This document shows, piece after piece, positions 34,669 through 44,083 of a stretch of 64,000 nucleotides of DNA. The stretch is from Streptomyces spinoverrucosus (GTDB lineage: Bacteria > Actinomycetota > Actinomycetes > Streptomycetales > Streptomycetaceae). A program made the position numbers and the translations under genes. The notes beneath the pieces were generated by a model that did no database searches, was not told where the DNA came from, and saw only the letters and a list, made by a program, of their open reading frames with translations. The DNA lies in NCBI RefSeq assembly GCF_006539505.1, contig NZ_BJND01000036.1, forward strand, positions 1-64,000, given 5' to 3'. Position 1 is the first letter of the stretch; every line of letters begins with the position of its first letter.

Positions 34669-35649
34669 ATGAAAATTGCTTTCGTTGGCAAGGGCGGCAG
34701 CGGAAAGACCACCCTGTCCTCTCTGTTCATCCGCCACCTGGCGGCCGTCGGCGCCCCGGTCATCGCGATCGACGCCGACATCAACCAGCACCTCGGGGCC
34801 GCGCTCGGCCTCGACGAGGCGGTGGCCGCCGGGCTGCCCGCGATGGGCGACCGGCTCGCGCTGATCAAGGACTACCTGCGCGGCACCAACCCGCGCATCG
34901 GCTCCGCCGAGTCGATGATCAAGACGACGCCGCCCGGCGAGGGCTCGCGGCTGCTGCGGGTGCGCGAGGACAACCCGGTCTACGACGCCTGCGCCCGGCC
35001 GGTGGAACTCGACGGCGGGCCCGTCCGTTTGATGGTCACCGGCCCCTTCACCGACGCCGACCTGGGGGTCGCCTGCTACCACTCCAAGACCGGAGCGGTG
35101 GAGCTGTGCCTGAACCACCTGGTGGACGGGCCCGACGAGTACGTCGTGGTGGACATGACGGCGGGCTCGGACTCCTTCGCCTCGGGCATGTTCACCCGCT
35201 TCGACATCACGTTCCTCGTCGCCGAGCCGACCCGGAAGGGGGTCTCCGTCTATCGCCAGTACAAGGACTACGCCCGCGACTTCGGCGTCGAGCTGAAGGT
35301 CGTCGGCAACAAGGTGCAGGGCCAGGACGACCTCGACTTCCTCCGCGCCGAAGTCGGGGACGACCTGCTCGTGACGGTCGGGCACTCCGACTGGGTGCGT
35401 GCCATGGAGAAGGGCCGCCCGCCCCGGTTCGACCAGCTGGAGGACGTCAACCGCCGCGCCCTGGAGACGCTTCGCACGACCGCCGACGCGACGTACGAAC
35501 GACGCGACTGGGAGCGTTACACCCGCCAGATGGTGCACTTCCATCTGAAGAACGCCCAGTCCTGGGCCAACGAGCGGCACGGGGTCGACCTGGCCGCCCA
35601 GGTCGACCCCGACTTCGTGCTTAGCGAGGGCGTCGTCGAGCCCGCCTGA
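34669..35649 (+). CDS. P-loop ATPase of the CooC/MinD type
   Basis: 326 residues. The deviant Walker A GKGGSGKTT (7-15) with its signature lysine and the Asp of AIDADINQHLG identify the SIMIBI/ParA-MinD class, close to CooC-like ATPases that insert metals or act as membrane switches. VVVDMTAG serves as Walker B. Several cysteines (YDACARP, VACYHS, ELCLNH) could bind metal. The target is unknown. The start is chosen at MKIAFVGKGG; TACGCT ends eight bases before it and there is no ribosome site, so it may be leaderless. It shares a divergent promoter region with the Fic-like gene. Confidence 0.8.
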   Translation: MKIAFVGKGGSGKTTLSSLFIRHLAAVGAPVIAIDADINQHLGAALGLDEAVAAGLPAMGDRLALIKDYLRGTNPRIGSAESMIKTTPPGEGSRLLRVREDNPVYDACARPVELDGGPVRLMVTGPFTDADLGVACYHSKTGAVELCLNHLVDGPDEYVVVDMTAGSDSFASGMFTRFDITFLVAEPTRKGVSVYRQYKDYARDFGVELKVVGNKVQGQDDLDFLRAEVGDDLLVTVGHSDWVRAMEKGRPPRFDQLEDVNRRALETLRTTADATYERRDWERYTRQMVHFHLKNAQSWANERHGVDLAAQVDPDFVLSEGVVEPA

Positions 35650-35655
35650 GGACGC

Positions 35656-36921
35656 CTACCGTCGGTCCGCCGGCACCCCGGGCGCCCCCTTCGGAGCCGG
35701 GGCGGGGCGGGCCGACAGGAAGGACTCCCAGCCCTGCTTCGGGGCCTCGCCGACCTTCAGCGTGCGCAGCTTCGCGAGGGCCTTCGGCTCCTGGGCGTCC
35801 AGCCAGTCGACGAGCTGGCGGAAGGACACGCAGCGCACCTCGGGCTTGTTGCACACCTGCTCGATGACGTCCTCGACGGCGCGCATATAGGTGCCGCCGT
35901 TCCAGGACTCGAAGTGGTTGCCGATGATCAGGGGCGCGCGGTTGCCGTCGTATGCCCGCTGGAAGCCCTGGAGCAGGCCGTCACGCATCTGGTTGCCCCA
36001 GAACTCGTACATGTCGGGGTCGCCCTGGGTGGTGGCGCCCGACTGGTTGACCATGAAGTTGTAGTCCATGGTCAGCTGCTCGTACTTGTGCCCGGGGAAC
36101 GGCACCAGCTGCATGGACAGATCCCACAGGCCATCCTTCTTGCCTGGCCACACTTGGTTGTTGACGCCGCTGGTGTCATAGCGGAAGCCCAGTTCGCGGG
36201 CGGCCTTGCGGAAGTTGGCCTGGCCCTCCAGGCAGGGCGTGCGGGCGCCGATGAGTTCCCGGTCGTAGTCGAAGGGCAGCGGGTCGGCGTTCGTCAGGCC
36301 GCTGTTGGTCTTCCAGGACTTCACGAACTGCTTGGCCTGGGTGATCTCGTCCTTCCACTCCTCCACCGACCACTCGCCGACACCACCATCGCTGCCGCAG
36401 AAGTGACCGTTGAAATGGGTGCCGATCTCGTTGCCCTCCAGCCACGCCAGCCGCAACTGCTTCACGGTGTCGGCGATGCCCTGCCGGTCGTTGAAGCCGA
36501 TGTCGGAGCGGCCCGGTGAGTGCTGCGGCGGCTTGTACAGGTCGCGTTTGTCCTCGGGCAGCAGGTACACGCCGCTGAGGAAGTACGTCATGGTGGCGTT
36601 GTTGGCCTTGGCCACCTCGCGGAAATGGGAGAACAGCCGCTGACTGTCTTCGCCCGCACCGTCCCAGGAGAACACCACGAACTGCGGCGGTCTCTGACCG
36701 GGCTTCAGCCGCTCCGGGCGGGCCAGGTGGGGCTGCGCACCGGTGAAGGCGGTGGAGCCGTCCCCGATCAGCCGGACCGCGCTCTTGGGCGGCGCCGGGG
36801 CACCCTCCGGGCCGGAGACTCCTCCCTCCGAACTGCCGGAGCCGGCCCCACAGCCGGCGAGTGATACGGCACAGACCGCGGCGCCCATGGCGCCCGCGGC
36901 GATCCTCCGGGTGGCGGCCAT
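35656..36921 (-). CDS. Lipoprotein with polysaccharide-deacetylase-like domain
   Basis: 421 residues. The signal peptide ends in SLAGC (Cys24, lipobox). After a Ser/Gly/Pro linker comes a NodB-like domain: FSWDGAGE holds the Asp of motif 1, and GNEIGTHFNGHFC the His residues of motif 2, so zinc-dependent deacetylation of cell-wall or capsule sugar is likely. It should act outside the membrane. AAGGAAGG stands about ten bases upstream of the ATG. It is convergent with the ATPase gene (six bases apart) and divergent from the SulP fusion gene. Confidence 0.78.
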   Translation of the reverse strand: MAATRRIAAGAMGAAVCAVSLAGCGAGSGSSEGGVSGPEGAPAPPKSAVRLIGDGSTAFTGAQPHLARPERLKPGQRPPQFVVFSWDGAGEDSQRLFSHFREVAKANNATMTYFLSGVYLLPEDKRDLYKPPQHSPGRSDIGFNDRQGIADTVKQLRLAWLEGNEIGTHFNGHFCGSDGGVGEWSVEEWKDEITQAKQFVKSWKTNSGLTNADPLPFDYDRELIGARTPCLEGQANFRKAARELGFRYDTSGVNNQVWPGKKDGLWDLSMQLVPFPGHKYEQLTMDYNFMVNQSGATTQGDPDMYEFWGNQMRDGLLQGFQRAYDGNRAPLIIGNHFESWNGGTYMRAVEDVIEQVCNKPEVRCVSFRQLVDWLDAQEPKALAKLRTLKVGEAPKQGWESFLSARPAPAPKGAPGVPADRR

Positions 36922-37215
36922 TGCGCCCACCTTCCTTCTCCAGTCGACGAGTCGGCAGCGCCGCCAACGTCGCACGGGACGGAGAAGGAATTAGTACGAC
37001 AAGCCGATGAAATGTCCACTTCACTCAGCGGAGTGATTGATTAACCCATTTGCCGGGAAAATCCATGCTCTACCTTTACTCTGCATTACGATTCGTTTAC
37101 TGAGTGTTGTTGATCCCGCCACTGCACGCCGTGACCCACGGCCGCGACCCGCCCCCGCCCCGAGCGGGGGAACCACCTGTTCCGCGACCGCGCTGCCCCG
37201 GAGGAGACGGGAAAC
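36922..37215. other. Divergent promoter region, AT-rich in the middle
   Basis: No gene is seen. Between about 36990 and 37110 the sequence is unusually rich in A/T for this genome (for example TTACTCTGCATTACGATTCG), as expected for promoters of the two divergent genes. No clear operator is seen apart from ACTCAGCGGAGT, a short interrupted palindrome near 37023. Confidence 0.4.
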
Positions 37216-40083
37216 ATGTCAGCCTGCGCCCCCACCACAGCCCCCGACCCGCATCGGCCGAAGCGGGTCCACCCACCCCACAGCCCGCCGTCGGCCCGGC
37301 GCCGCCGGTTCCGTATCGCCGGCGCCGACGTGTCGGCCTCCATCTCTGTCTTCCTGATCGCCCTGCCGCTGTCCCTGGGCATCGCCCTCGCCACCGGCGC
37401 GCCGCTCCAGGCCGGGCTCGTCGCCGCGGCGGTGGGCGGCCTGGTCGCCGGGCGGCTCGGCGGCTCCCCGCTCCAGGTGAGCGGCCCGGCGGCCGGCCTC
37501 ACGGTCGTCACCGCCGACCTCATCCACCGCTACGGATGGCGTACGACATGCGCCATCACCGTCCTCGCCGGACTCGCCCAACTCGGTCTGGGCTGTCTGC
37601 GCGTGGCCCGCTCCGCGCTGGCCGTCAGCCCCGCGATCGTGCACGGCATGCTGGCCGGCATCGGCGTCACCATCGCCGTCGCACAGCTGCACATCGTGCT
37701 CGGCGGCACCCCGCAGAGCGTGGTCCTGGACAATCTGCGCGCGCTGCCCGCCCAGCTCGCCCACCTGCATCCGGCCGCCGTCGCGACCAGCGCGCTCACG
37801 CTCGCCCTGCTGCTGGCCTGGCCACGGCTGCCCGGCCGGGCGGGCCGCCTGCTGCGCAAGGCGCCGGCCGCGCTCGTCGCCGTCGCCGGGGCGACCGCGG
37901 CCGCCTCGCTGGCCGGACTCACCCTGCCCAAGGTCGAGCTGCCCAACTGGAGCAGCCACGCCCTGGCCGGACTGCCCGAGGGCCCGGTGCTCGGCCTCGT
38001 CGCCGCCGTGCTCAGCACTACGCTGGTGTGCAGCGTGCAGTCGCTGCTCGGCGCGGTCGCCGTCGACAAACTGGCCGCCTCCCGGCCCGGCCTCGCCGCC
38101 CGCGTCCCCCGCTCCGACCTGGACCGCGAACTGCTCGGTCAGGGTGCCGCCAACATCGTCTCCGGCGGACTCGGCGGGCTGCCGGTCGCGGGGGTGGCCG
38201 TGCGCAGTTCCGCGAATGTGCAAGCCGGTGCCGTGAGCCGGAACTCCACGATGCTGCACGGCGTTCTCGTAGTGATCGCCGCGCTGCTGATGGTCTCGAT
38301 CCTGGAGCTCATCCCGCTCGCCTCGCTCGCCGCCCTGGTGATGGCCGTCGGCATCCAGATGGTGTCCCTGAACCACATCCGCACGGTGACCCGCCACCGT
38401 GAGGTGCTGGTGTACGTGGTCACCACCCTCGGCGTGGTGCTGCTCGGCGTCCTGGAGGGCGTGGCGCTGGGGATCGCCGTGGCCGTCGGCGTCGCCCTGC
38501 ACCGCCTCACCCGCACGCGCATCACCCATGAAGTGACGGAAGGAGTCCATCACGTACAGGTAAGAGGGCAGTTGACGTTCCTCGCGGTACCACGGCTCAG
38601 CCGTGCCCTGCACCACGTGCCCCAAGGGGCCGACGTGATCGTCGAGTTGGACGGTTCGTTTATGGACCACGCGGCGTACGAGACCCTGCAGGACTGGCAG
38701 AACACACACGCCGCGACGGGCGGCACCGTCGAGCTGACCGGCCGCCGCGCCGGGGTCCGCATCGCCGAGCCCACGAACTTCCCCGACCGTCAGGGGGAGA
38801 CCGGGGCCGACGAGCCGGACACCTCCGCCGGTTGCCGCTGCAGCCCGTGGACGCCGTGGCGCAACCACCAGTGCGAGGTGCAGCAGGCGCTGCTGCTTGC
38901 GGCGCCTGCGGGTGCAGAGGGGCATGGGGGCTTGGGCGGTTCCGGTGAGTCGGAGGGATCGACGGGTTCTGCGGGCTCCGAGGGGGCGGTGGGTTCCAAG
39001 GGCGCGGCGATCTTGAAGGGGTCGGCGGGCTCGATGGGCACGGCGGGCACTGAGGGGTCGGCAAGCTCGAAGGGCACGCCTGGCACGGAAGCTTCGGCAA
39101 GCCCGAATGGCGCGCCTGGCACGGCAGCTTCGGCAAGCCCGCAAGGCTCCCCGCACTCAGAGAGCTCGGCAAGCTCGCAGGGCTTGTACGCGCCCGTCGC
39201 CTCCTACGGCTCCATCGACTCCGGTATCTGCAACGACTCCGGCAACCCCAATGGCAGCCACAGGCCCATTAACCCCGGCGACCCCTACAGCCCCGGCCAC
39301 TCGGGCATCGCCCCCAGCACCAACGGCTCCGTCCACTTCGATTACTCCCCCAACCCCAACACCACCGACATCCCCCACATCCCCACCGAGCCCCCCACCA
39401 CCACCAACCCCCCCGCCAGCCACCAACTGGCCCGAGGCATCAGCGCCTTCCAGCGCAACACAGCCCCCCTGGTCCGAGGCGAACTCGCACGCCTGGCCCG
39501 CGAGGGACAGCGCCCCGTCCAGCTGTTCCTCACGTGCGCCGACTCCCGCCTGGTCACCTCGATGATCACCTCCAGTGGTCCGGGCGACCTGTTCGTGGTG
39601 CGCAACGTCGGCAACCTGGTGCCACGCCCCGGCGAGGAAAGCGGCGACGACTCGGTGGCGGCAGCCATCGAGTACGCGGTGGACGTGCTGACGGTGCGGT
39701 CCATCACGGTGTGCGGCCACTCCGGGTGCGGAGCCATGCAGGCGCTGCTCAACTCCGAGCCGGGCAGCGCGCGTACGCCGCTCAGACGGTGGCTGCGGCA
39801 CGCGCTGCCCAGCCTGGAGCGCATGGCCACCGACGACCGGCCCTGGCCCCGGCTGGCCGGACGACCGCCCGCCGACATGGTCGAACAGCTGTGCCTGACC
39901 AACGTCGTGCAGCAACTGGAGCACCTGCGCGCCCACGAGTCGGTGTCCCGGGCGCTGCGCGAGGGCGCGTTGGAGCTGCATGGGATGTACTTCCACGTCG
40001 GGGAGGCGCAGTCGTATCTGCTCACCGAGACGAACGAGGAGCAGGTATTCGACACCGTCCGTGCGGCGGACCTGTCCGCGTGA
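37216..40083 (+). CDS. SulP-family anion transporter fused to a beta-carbonic anhydrase
   Basis: 955 residues. Residues 35-435 are a SulP/SLC26 transporter (ISVFLIALPLSLGIALATG), 440-520 a STAS domain (VDGSFMDHAA-like region, here ELDGSFMDHAAYETL). A Ser/Gly/Thr-rich linker of about 175 residues follows, then a beta-carbonic anhydrase (738-955) with all zinc and catalytic residues: Cys774-Ala-Asp776-Ser-Arg778, His835 and Cys838. Known SulP-CA fusions are thought to couple bicarbonate transport with CO2 hydration. GGAGGAGA lies upstream of the ATG. It is transcribed alone. Confidence 0.92.
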   Translation: MSACAPTTAPDPHRPKRVHPPHSPPSARRRRFRIAGADVSASISVFLIALPLSLGIALATGAPLQAGLVAAAVGGLVAGRLGGSPLQVSGPAAGLTVVTADLIHRYGWRTTCAITVLAGLAQLGLGCLRVARSALAVSPAIVHGMLAGIGVTIAVAQLHIVLGGTPQSVVLDNLRALPAQLAHLHPAAVATSALTLALLLAWPRLPGRAGRLLRKAPAALVAVAGATAAASLAGLTLPKVELPNWSSHALAGLPEGPVLGLVAAVLSTTLVCSVQSLLGAVAVDKLAASRPGLAARVPRSDLDRELLGQGAANIVSGGLGGLPVAGVAVRSSANVQAGAVSRNSTMLHGVLVVIAALLMVSILELIPLASLAALVMAVGIQMVSLNHIRTVTRHREVLVYVVTTLGVVLLGVLEGVALGIAVAVGVALHRLTRTRITHEVTEGVHHVQVRGQLTFLAVPRLSRALHHVPQGADVIVELDGSFMDHAAYETLQDWQNTHAATGGTVELTGRRAGVRIAEPTNFPDRQGETGADEPDTSAGCRCSPWTPWRNHQCEVQQALLLAAPAGAEGHGGLGGSGESEGSTGSAGSEGAVGSKGAAILKGSAGSMGTAGTEGSASSKGTPGTEASASPNGAPGTAASASPQGSPHSESSASSQGLYAPVASYGSIDSGICNDSGNPNGSHRPINPGDPYSPGHSGIAPSTNGSVHFDYSPNPNTTDIPHIPTEPPTTTNPPASHQLARGISAFQRNTAPLVRGELARLAREGQRPVQLFLTCADSRLVTSMITSSGPGDLFVVRNVGNLVPRPGEESGDDSVAAAIEYAVDVLTVRSITVCGHSGCGAMQALLNSEPGSARTPLRRWLRHALPSLERMATDDRPWPRLAGRPPADMVEQLCLTNVVQQLEHLRAHESVSRALREGALELHGMYFHVGEAQSYLLTETNEEQVFDTVRAADLSA
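38930..39190 (+). repeat. Low-complexity repeat array in the SulP-CA linker
   Basis: Short imperfect units such as GGCTCGAAGGGCACG and GGCACGGAAGCTTCGGCAAGC recur in frame, encoding SxGTxGTExSAS-like peptides. The codons used (TCG, AAG, ACG, GGG, AAT) differ from the strict C-ending pattern of the flanking domains. Confidence 0.7.
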
Positions 40084-40413
40084 GCGGCGTCCGATACGCC
40101 CGCCCGTGACGTGGCGAACAAAAGGCCCACCCTGCCTCACCGCTCACCCCTGCCCCGCCACCGCCCCGCCCCCGAAAAATCGCCCAGCGATGTGAGGGGC
40201 GTAACAACGCTGAACCGGCTTCCGGCGCCGTCCGTGGGAAGGGATGACCAGGCGCCGGAAGCGGTCCGGAGCCGTCCTGGCCAAGCCAGGGGCACCCCGC
40301 ACCACGCCCCCGACAGGTCTAAACCAATATCCCGTCGACCCTTGTCATCGGGCCATCCGGTCTGATGAGCTGTGGCCTGGGACACAACGGACACCCTTCG
40401 AGAGGGAGATGTC
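40084..40413. other. Leader region of acs with a hairpin
   Basis: No gene is seen. A 12-base perfect stem (GCTTCCGGCGCC at 40218-40229 with its complement at 40251-40262) encloses a 21-base loop; it may terminate the transporter transcript or be part of the acs leader. The acs promoter itself should lie right of it, but I see no confident match. Confidence 0.45.
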
Positions 40414-42369
40414 GTGAGCAACGAAAGCCTGGCCAACCTGCTCAAAGAAGAGCGCAGGTTCGCGCCCCCCGCCGACCTGGCCGCCAACGCCAATGTCACG
40501 GCGGAGGCGTATGAACAGGCCAAGGCTGACAGGCTCGGCTTCTGGGCCGCGCAGGCCCGTCGGCTGACCTGGGCCAAGGAGCCGACCGAGACGCTGGACT
40601 GGTCGAACCCGCCGTTCGCCAAGTGGTTCAAGGACGGCGAGCTCAACGTCGCGTACAACTGCGTGGACCGGCATGTCGAGGCCGGGCTCGGCGACCGCGT
40701 GGCCATCCACTTCGAGGGCGAGCCCGGTGACAGCCGCGCCATCACCTACGCCGAGCTCAAGGACGAGGTCTCCAAGGCCGCCAACGCCCTGCTGGAGCTG
40801 GGAGTTCAGAAGGGCGACCGGGTCGCCGTCTACATGCCGATGATCCCCGAGACGGCAGTCGCGATGCTGGCCTGCGCCCGCATCGGCGCCGCGCACTCGG
40901 TCGTCTTCGGCGGCTTCTCGGCGGACGCGCTGGCGACCCGCATCCAGGACGCCGACGCACGCATCGTCATCACCTCCGACGGCGGCTACCGGCGCGGCAA
41001 GCCGTCCGCGCTGAAGCCGGCCGTCGACGAGGCGGTGGAGAAGGCGGGCAACGTCGAGCATGTGCTCGTGGTCCGCCGCACCGGCCAGGACGTCGCCTGG
41101 ACCGAGGGCCGGGACGTGTGGTGGCACGACCTCGTGGAGCGGCAGTCCGCCGAGCACACACCGGAGGCGTTCGAGGCGGAGCACCCGCTGTTCATCCTCT
41201 ACACCTCCGGTACGACGGGTAAGCCGAAGGGCATCCTGCACACCTCCGGCGGTTACCTCACCCAGGTGTCGTACACCCACCACGCCGTCTTCGACCTCAA
41301 GCCGGAGACGGACGTGTACTGGTGCACGGCCGACGTCGGCTGGGTCACCGGGCACTCGTACATCGTCTACGGGCCGCTCGCCAACGGTGCCACCCAGGTG
41401 ATGTACGAGGGCACCCCGGACACCCCGCACCAGGGCCGCTTCTGGGAGATCGTGCAGAAGTACAAGGTCACGATCCTCTACACCGCGCCCACCGCGATCC
41501 GTACGTTCATGAAGTGGGGCGACGACATCCCCGCGAAGTTCGACCTCTCCAGCCTGCGGATCCTGGGCTCGGTCGGTGAGCCGATCAACCCGGAGGCGTG
41601 GATCTGGTACCGCAAGAACATCGGCGCCGACCGCACCCCCATCGTGGACACCTGGTGGCAGACCGAGACCGGCGCGATGATGATCTCGCCGCTGCCCGGC
41701 GTCACCGAGACCAAGCCCGGCTCGGCGCAGACGCCGCTGCCCGGCATCTCCGCCACGGTCGTCGACGACGAGGCGAGCGAGGTGCCCAACGGCGGCGGTG
41801 GCTACCTGGTCCTGACCGAGCCGTGGCCGTCGATGCTGCGCACGATCTGGGGCGACGACCAGCGGTTCATCGACACGTACTGGTCGCGCTTCGAGGGCAA
41901 GTACTTCGCCGGTGACGGCGCCAAGAAGGACGACGACGGCGACATCTGGCTGCTCGGCCGCGTCGACGACGTCATGCTCGTCTCCGGCCACAACATCTCC
42001 ACCACCGAGGTCGAGTCCGCCCTCGTCTCCCACCCCTCCGTCGCCGAGGCGGCCGTGGTGGGCGCCGCGGACGAGACGACCGGGCAGGCGATCGTCGCCT
42101 TCGTGATCCTGCGGGGTACGGCCGCCGAGACCGAGGACCTGGTCGCCGAGCTGCGCAACCACGTCGGCGCCACGCTCGGCCCGATCGCCAAGCCCAAGCG
42201 GATCCTGCCGGTGGCGGAGCTGCCGAAGACCCGCTCGGGCAAGATCATGCGCCGACTGCTGCGCGATGTCGCCGAGAACCGTGAGCTGGGGGACATCACC
42301 ACCCTGACCGACAGCACGGTTATGCAGCTCATCCAGGCGAAGCTCCCGGCGGCGCCCAGCGAGGACTGA
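40414..42369 (+). CDS. acs: Acetyl-CoA synthetase
   Basis: 651 residues, the usual length. It activates acetate to acetyl-CoA through acetyl-AMP. Motifs: YTSGTTGKPKG (P-loop of the adenylate-forming superfamily), DTWWQTETG (A5), WLLGRVDDV (A8 hinge) and PKTRSGKIMRR, whose Lys is the catalytic residue that is also the known acetylation target in related enzymes. The GTG start follows AGGGAGA. It stands alone, followed by a strong terminator. Confidence 0.97.
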   Translation: MSNESLANLLKEERRFAPPADLAANANVTAEAYEQAKADRLGFWAAQARRLTWAKEPTETLDWSNPPFAKWFKDGELNVAYNCVDRHVEAGLGDRVAIHFEGEPGDSRAITYAELKDEVSKAANALLELGVQKGDRVAVYMPMIPETAVAMLACARIGAAHSVVFGGFSADALATRIQDADARIVITSDGGYRRGKPSALKPAVDEAVEKAGNVEHVLVVRRTGQDVAWTEGRDVWWHDLVERQSAEHTPEAFEAEHPLFILYTSGTTGKPKGILHTSGGYLTQVSYTHHAVFDLKPETDVYWCTADVGWVTGHSYIVYGPLANGATQVMYEGTPDTPHQGRFWEIVQKYKVTILYTAPTAIRTFMKWGDDIPAKFDLSSLRILGSVGEPINPEAWIWYRKNIGADRTPIVDTWWQTETGAMMISPLPGVTETKPGSAQTPLPGISATVVDDEASEVPNGGGGYLVLTEPWPSMLRTIWGDDQRFIDTYWSRFEGKYFAGDGAKKDDDGDIWLLGRVDDVMLVSGHNISTTEVESALVSHPSVAEAAVVGAADETTGQAIVAFVILRGTAAETEDLVAELRNHVGATLGPIAKPKRILPVAELPKTRSGKIMRRLLRDVAENRELGDITTLTDSTVMQLIQAKLPAAPSED

Positions 42370-42380
42370 GCCCGGCCGAA

Positions 42381-42427
42381 AGGGGCACCCGGCGCAGGAC
42401 GCGACAGGCGCGCCGGGTGCCCCTTTT
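42381..42427 (+). terminator. Terminator of acs
   Basis: A 15-base perfect stem (AGGGGCACCCGGCGC and complement) with a 14-base loop, followed by TTTTGCA, 12 bases after the acs stop. Confidence 0.85.
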
Positions 42428-42465
42428 GCACGTAACGTGAAGATCACCTGACCGGCCCGCCGCAT

Positions 42466-42480
42466 CTTAGGTAAGCTAAG
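42466..42480. promoter_or_regulatory. Palindrome upstream of nhaA
   Basis: CTTAG-GTAAG-CTAAG is a perfect 5-5-5 inverted repeat about 90 bases before the nhaA start. It recalls half of the DtxR/IdeR iron box (TTAGGTTAGSCTAACCTAA) but is shorter, so metal control is only a possibility. Confidence 0.3.
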
Positions 42481-42572
42481 GAACGCGTCAACAACGCGAC
42501 AATGATCTAAAGGTGCGCCGGGAAGTCTGGTCGGCATGTCATTTGTGCTGCCCACCGACCGGAGGTCTTCCC

Positions 42573-43994
42573 GTGACTGCGCCCCGCCCCGCCCGCAAGG
42601 TTTTCGCACGTCTGTCCCTGCCCGAGCGGACCTTCGTAGCGGACGCGCTGCGCACAGAGACGGTCGGCGGTGTCCTGCTGCTCGTCGCCGCGGTCATCGC
42701 GCTGATCTGGGCGAACATACCCGTGCTGGGGGACAGCTACGAGAGCGTCTCGCACTTCCACATCGGCCCTGCCGCCCTCGGCCTCGACCTCTCCATCGCA
42801 CACTGGGCCGCCGACGGGCTGCTCGCGATCTTCTTCTTCGTCGCCGGTATCGAGCTCAAACGTGAGCTGGTCGCCGGCGATCTGCGCGACCCCAAGGCGG
42901 CCGTCCTGCCGGTGGTGGCCGCGCTGTGCGGCATGGCCATACCGGCGCTGGTCTACACCCTCACCAACGGCATCGGCGGCGGCTCCCTGGCGGGCTGGGC
43001 GGTGCCCACCGCCACGGACATCGCCTTCGCGCTCGCCGTGCTCGCGGTCATCGGTACGTCGCTGCCGAGTGCCCTGCGTGCCTTCCTGCTGACGCTCGCC
43101 GTCGTGGACGACCTGTTCGCGATCCTGATCATCGCGGTCTTCTTCACCAGCTCGATCAACTTCGCCGCGCTCGGCGGCGCCGTCGTCGGCCTCGGCGTCT
43201 TCTGGCTGCTGCTGCGCAAGGGCGTGCGCGGCTGGTACATCTACGTCCCGCTGGCGCTGGTGATCTGGGCGCTGATGTACAACAGCGGCGTGCACGCCAC
43301 CATCGCCGGTGTCGCCATGGGCCTGATGCTGCGTTGCACCACCCACAAGGGTGAGGAGCACTCCCCCGGCGAGCACATCGAGCACCTCGTGCGCCCCCTG
43401 TCCGCGGGCCTCGCCGTGCCGCTGTTCGCCCTGTTCAGCGCGGGCGTCTCGGTCTCCGGCAGCCTCCTGGGGGACGTGTTCACCAAGCCGGAGACGCTGG
43501 GCGTGGTCCTCGGGCTCGTCGTCGGCAAGACGATCGGCATCTTCGGCGGCACCTGGCTGACCGCCCGCTTCACCCGGGCCTCGCTCAGCGAGGACCTCGC
43601 CTGGCCGGACGTCTTCGCCGTCGCCTCGCTCGCCGGCATCGGCTTCACCGTCTCGCTGCTCATCGGCGAACTGGCCTTCGAGGGCGACGCCGTACTGACG
43701 GACGAGATCAAGGCCGCCGTACTGACCGGCTCGCTGATAGCGGCCCTGCTCGCGACAGTGTTGCTGAAGGTACGCAACGCCAAGTACCGCAGGCTGTGCG
43801 AGGCCGAGGACCGCGACGAGGACCTCGACGGCATCCCGGACATCTACGAGGAGCACGACCCGGCGTACCACCTGCGCATGGCGGAGATCTACGACCGCAA
43901 GGCCGCCGAGCACCGCCGGCTCGCCGAAGTCAGGGCGGCCGAGCTTGCCGAAGTGGGCGGCGGGGCAGGCGATGAGGGCGACGGTCCGGCATGA
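42573..43994 (+). CDS. nhaA: Na+/H+ antiporter NhaA with acidic C-terminal extension
   Basis: 473 residues. About 12 helices with the NhaA signatures ATDIAFALAVLAVIG and LAVVDDLFAILIIAVFF, the latter holding the two aspartates of the ion-binding site. It exchanges sodium for protons, acting in pH and salt homeostasis. Beyond the membrane core (about residue 405) is a tail not needed in classical NhaA: DRDEDLDGIPDIYEEHDP, a DxDxDG-type calcium-binding-like motif, then a charged helix. GGAGG eight bases before the GTG fixes the start. Confidence 0.93.
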   Translation: MTAPRPARKVFARLSLPERTFVADALRTETVGGVLLLVAAVIALIWANIPVLGDSYESVSHFHIGPAALGLDLSIAHWAADGLLAIFFFVAGIELKRELVAGDLRDPKAAVLPVVAALCGMAIPALVYTLTNGIGGGSLAGWAVPTATDIAFALAVLAVIGTSLPSALRAFLLTLAVVDDLFAILIIAVFFTSSINFAALGGAVVGLGVFWLLLRKGVRGWYIYVPLALVIWALMYNSGVHATIAGVAMGLMLRCTTHKGEEHSPGEHIEHLVRPLSAGLAVPLFALFSAGVSVSGSLLGDVFTKPETLGVVLGLVVGKTIGIFGGTWLTARFTRASLSEDLAWPDVFAVASLAGIGFTVSLLIGELAFEGDAVLTDEIKAAVLTGSLIAALLATVLLKVRNAKYRRLCEAEDRDEDLDGIPDIYEEHDPAYHLRMAEIYDRKAAEHRRLAEVRAAELAEVGGGAGDEGDGPA

Positions 43995-44083
43995 TCTGAC
44001 GAGACGGTACAAAAGACGGGACCGTGCACAGTCAGGCACAGACGGACCCCGTACGCAGAAGTAAGCAGAAGAGGGAGACCGCG

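Noticed and set aside
40345..42609. A long minus-strand frame opposite acs
   Set aside because: Shadow frame; acs motifs, start and terminator all support the plus strand.
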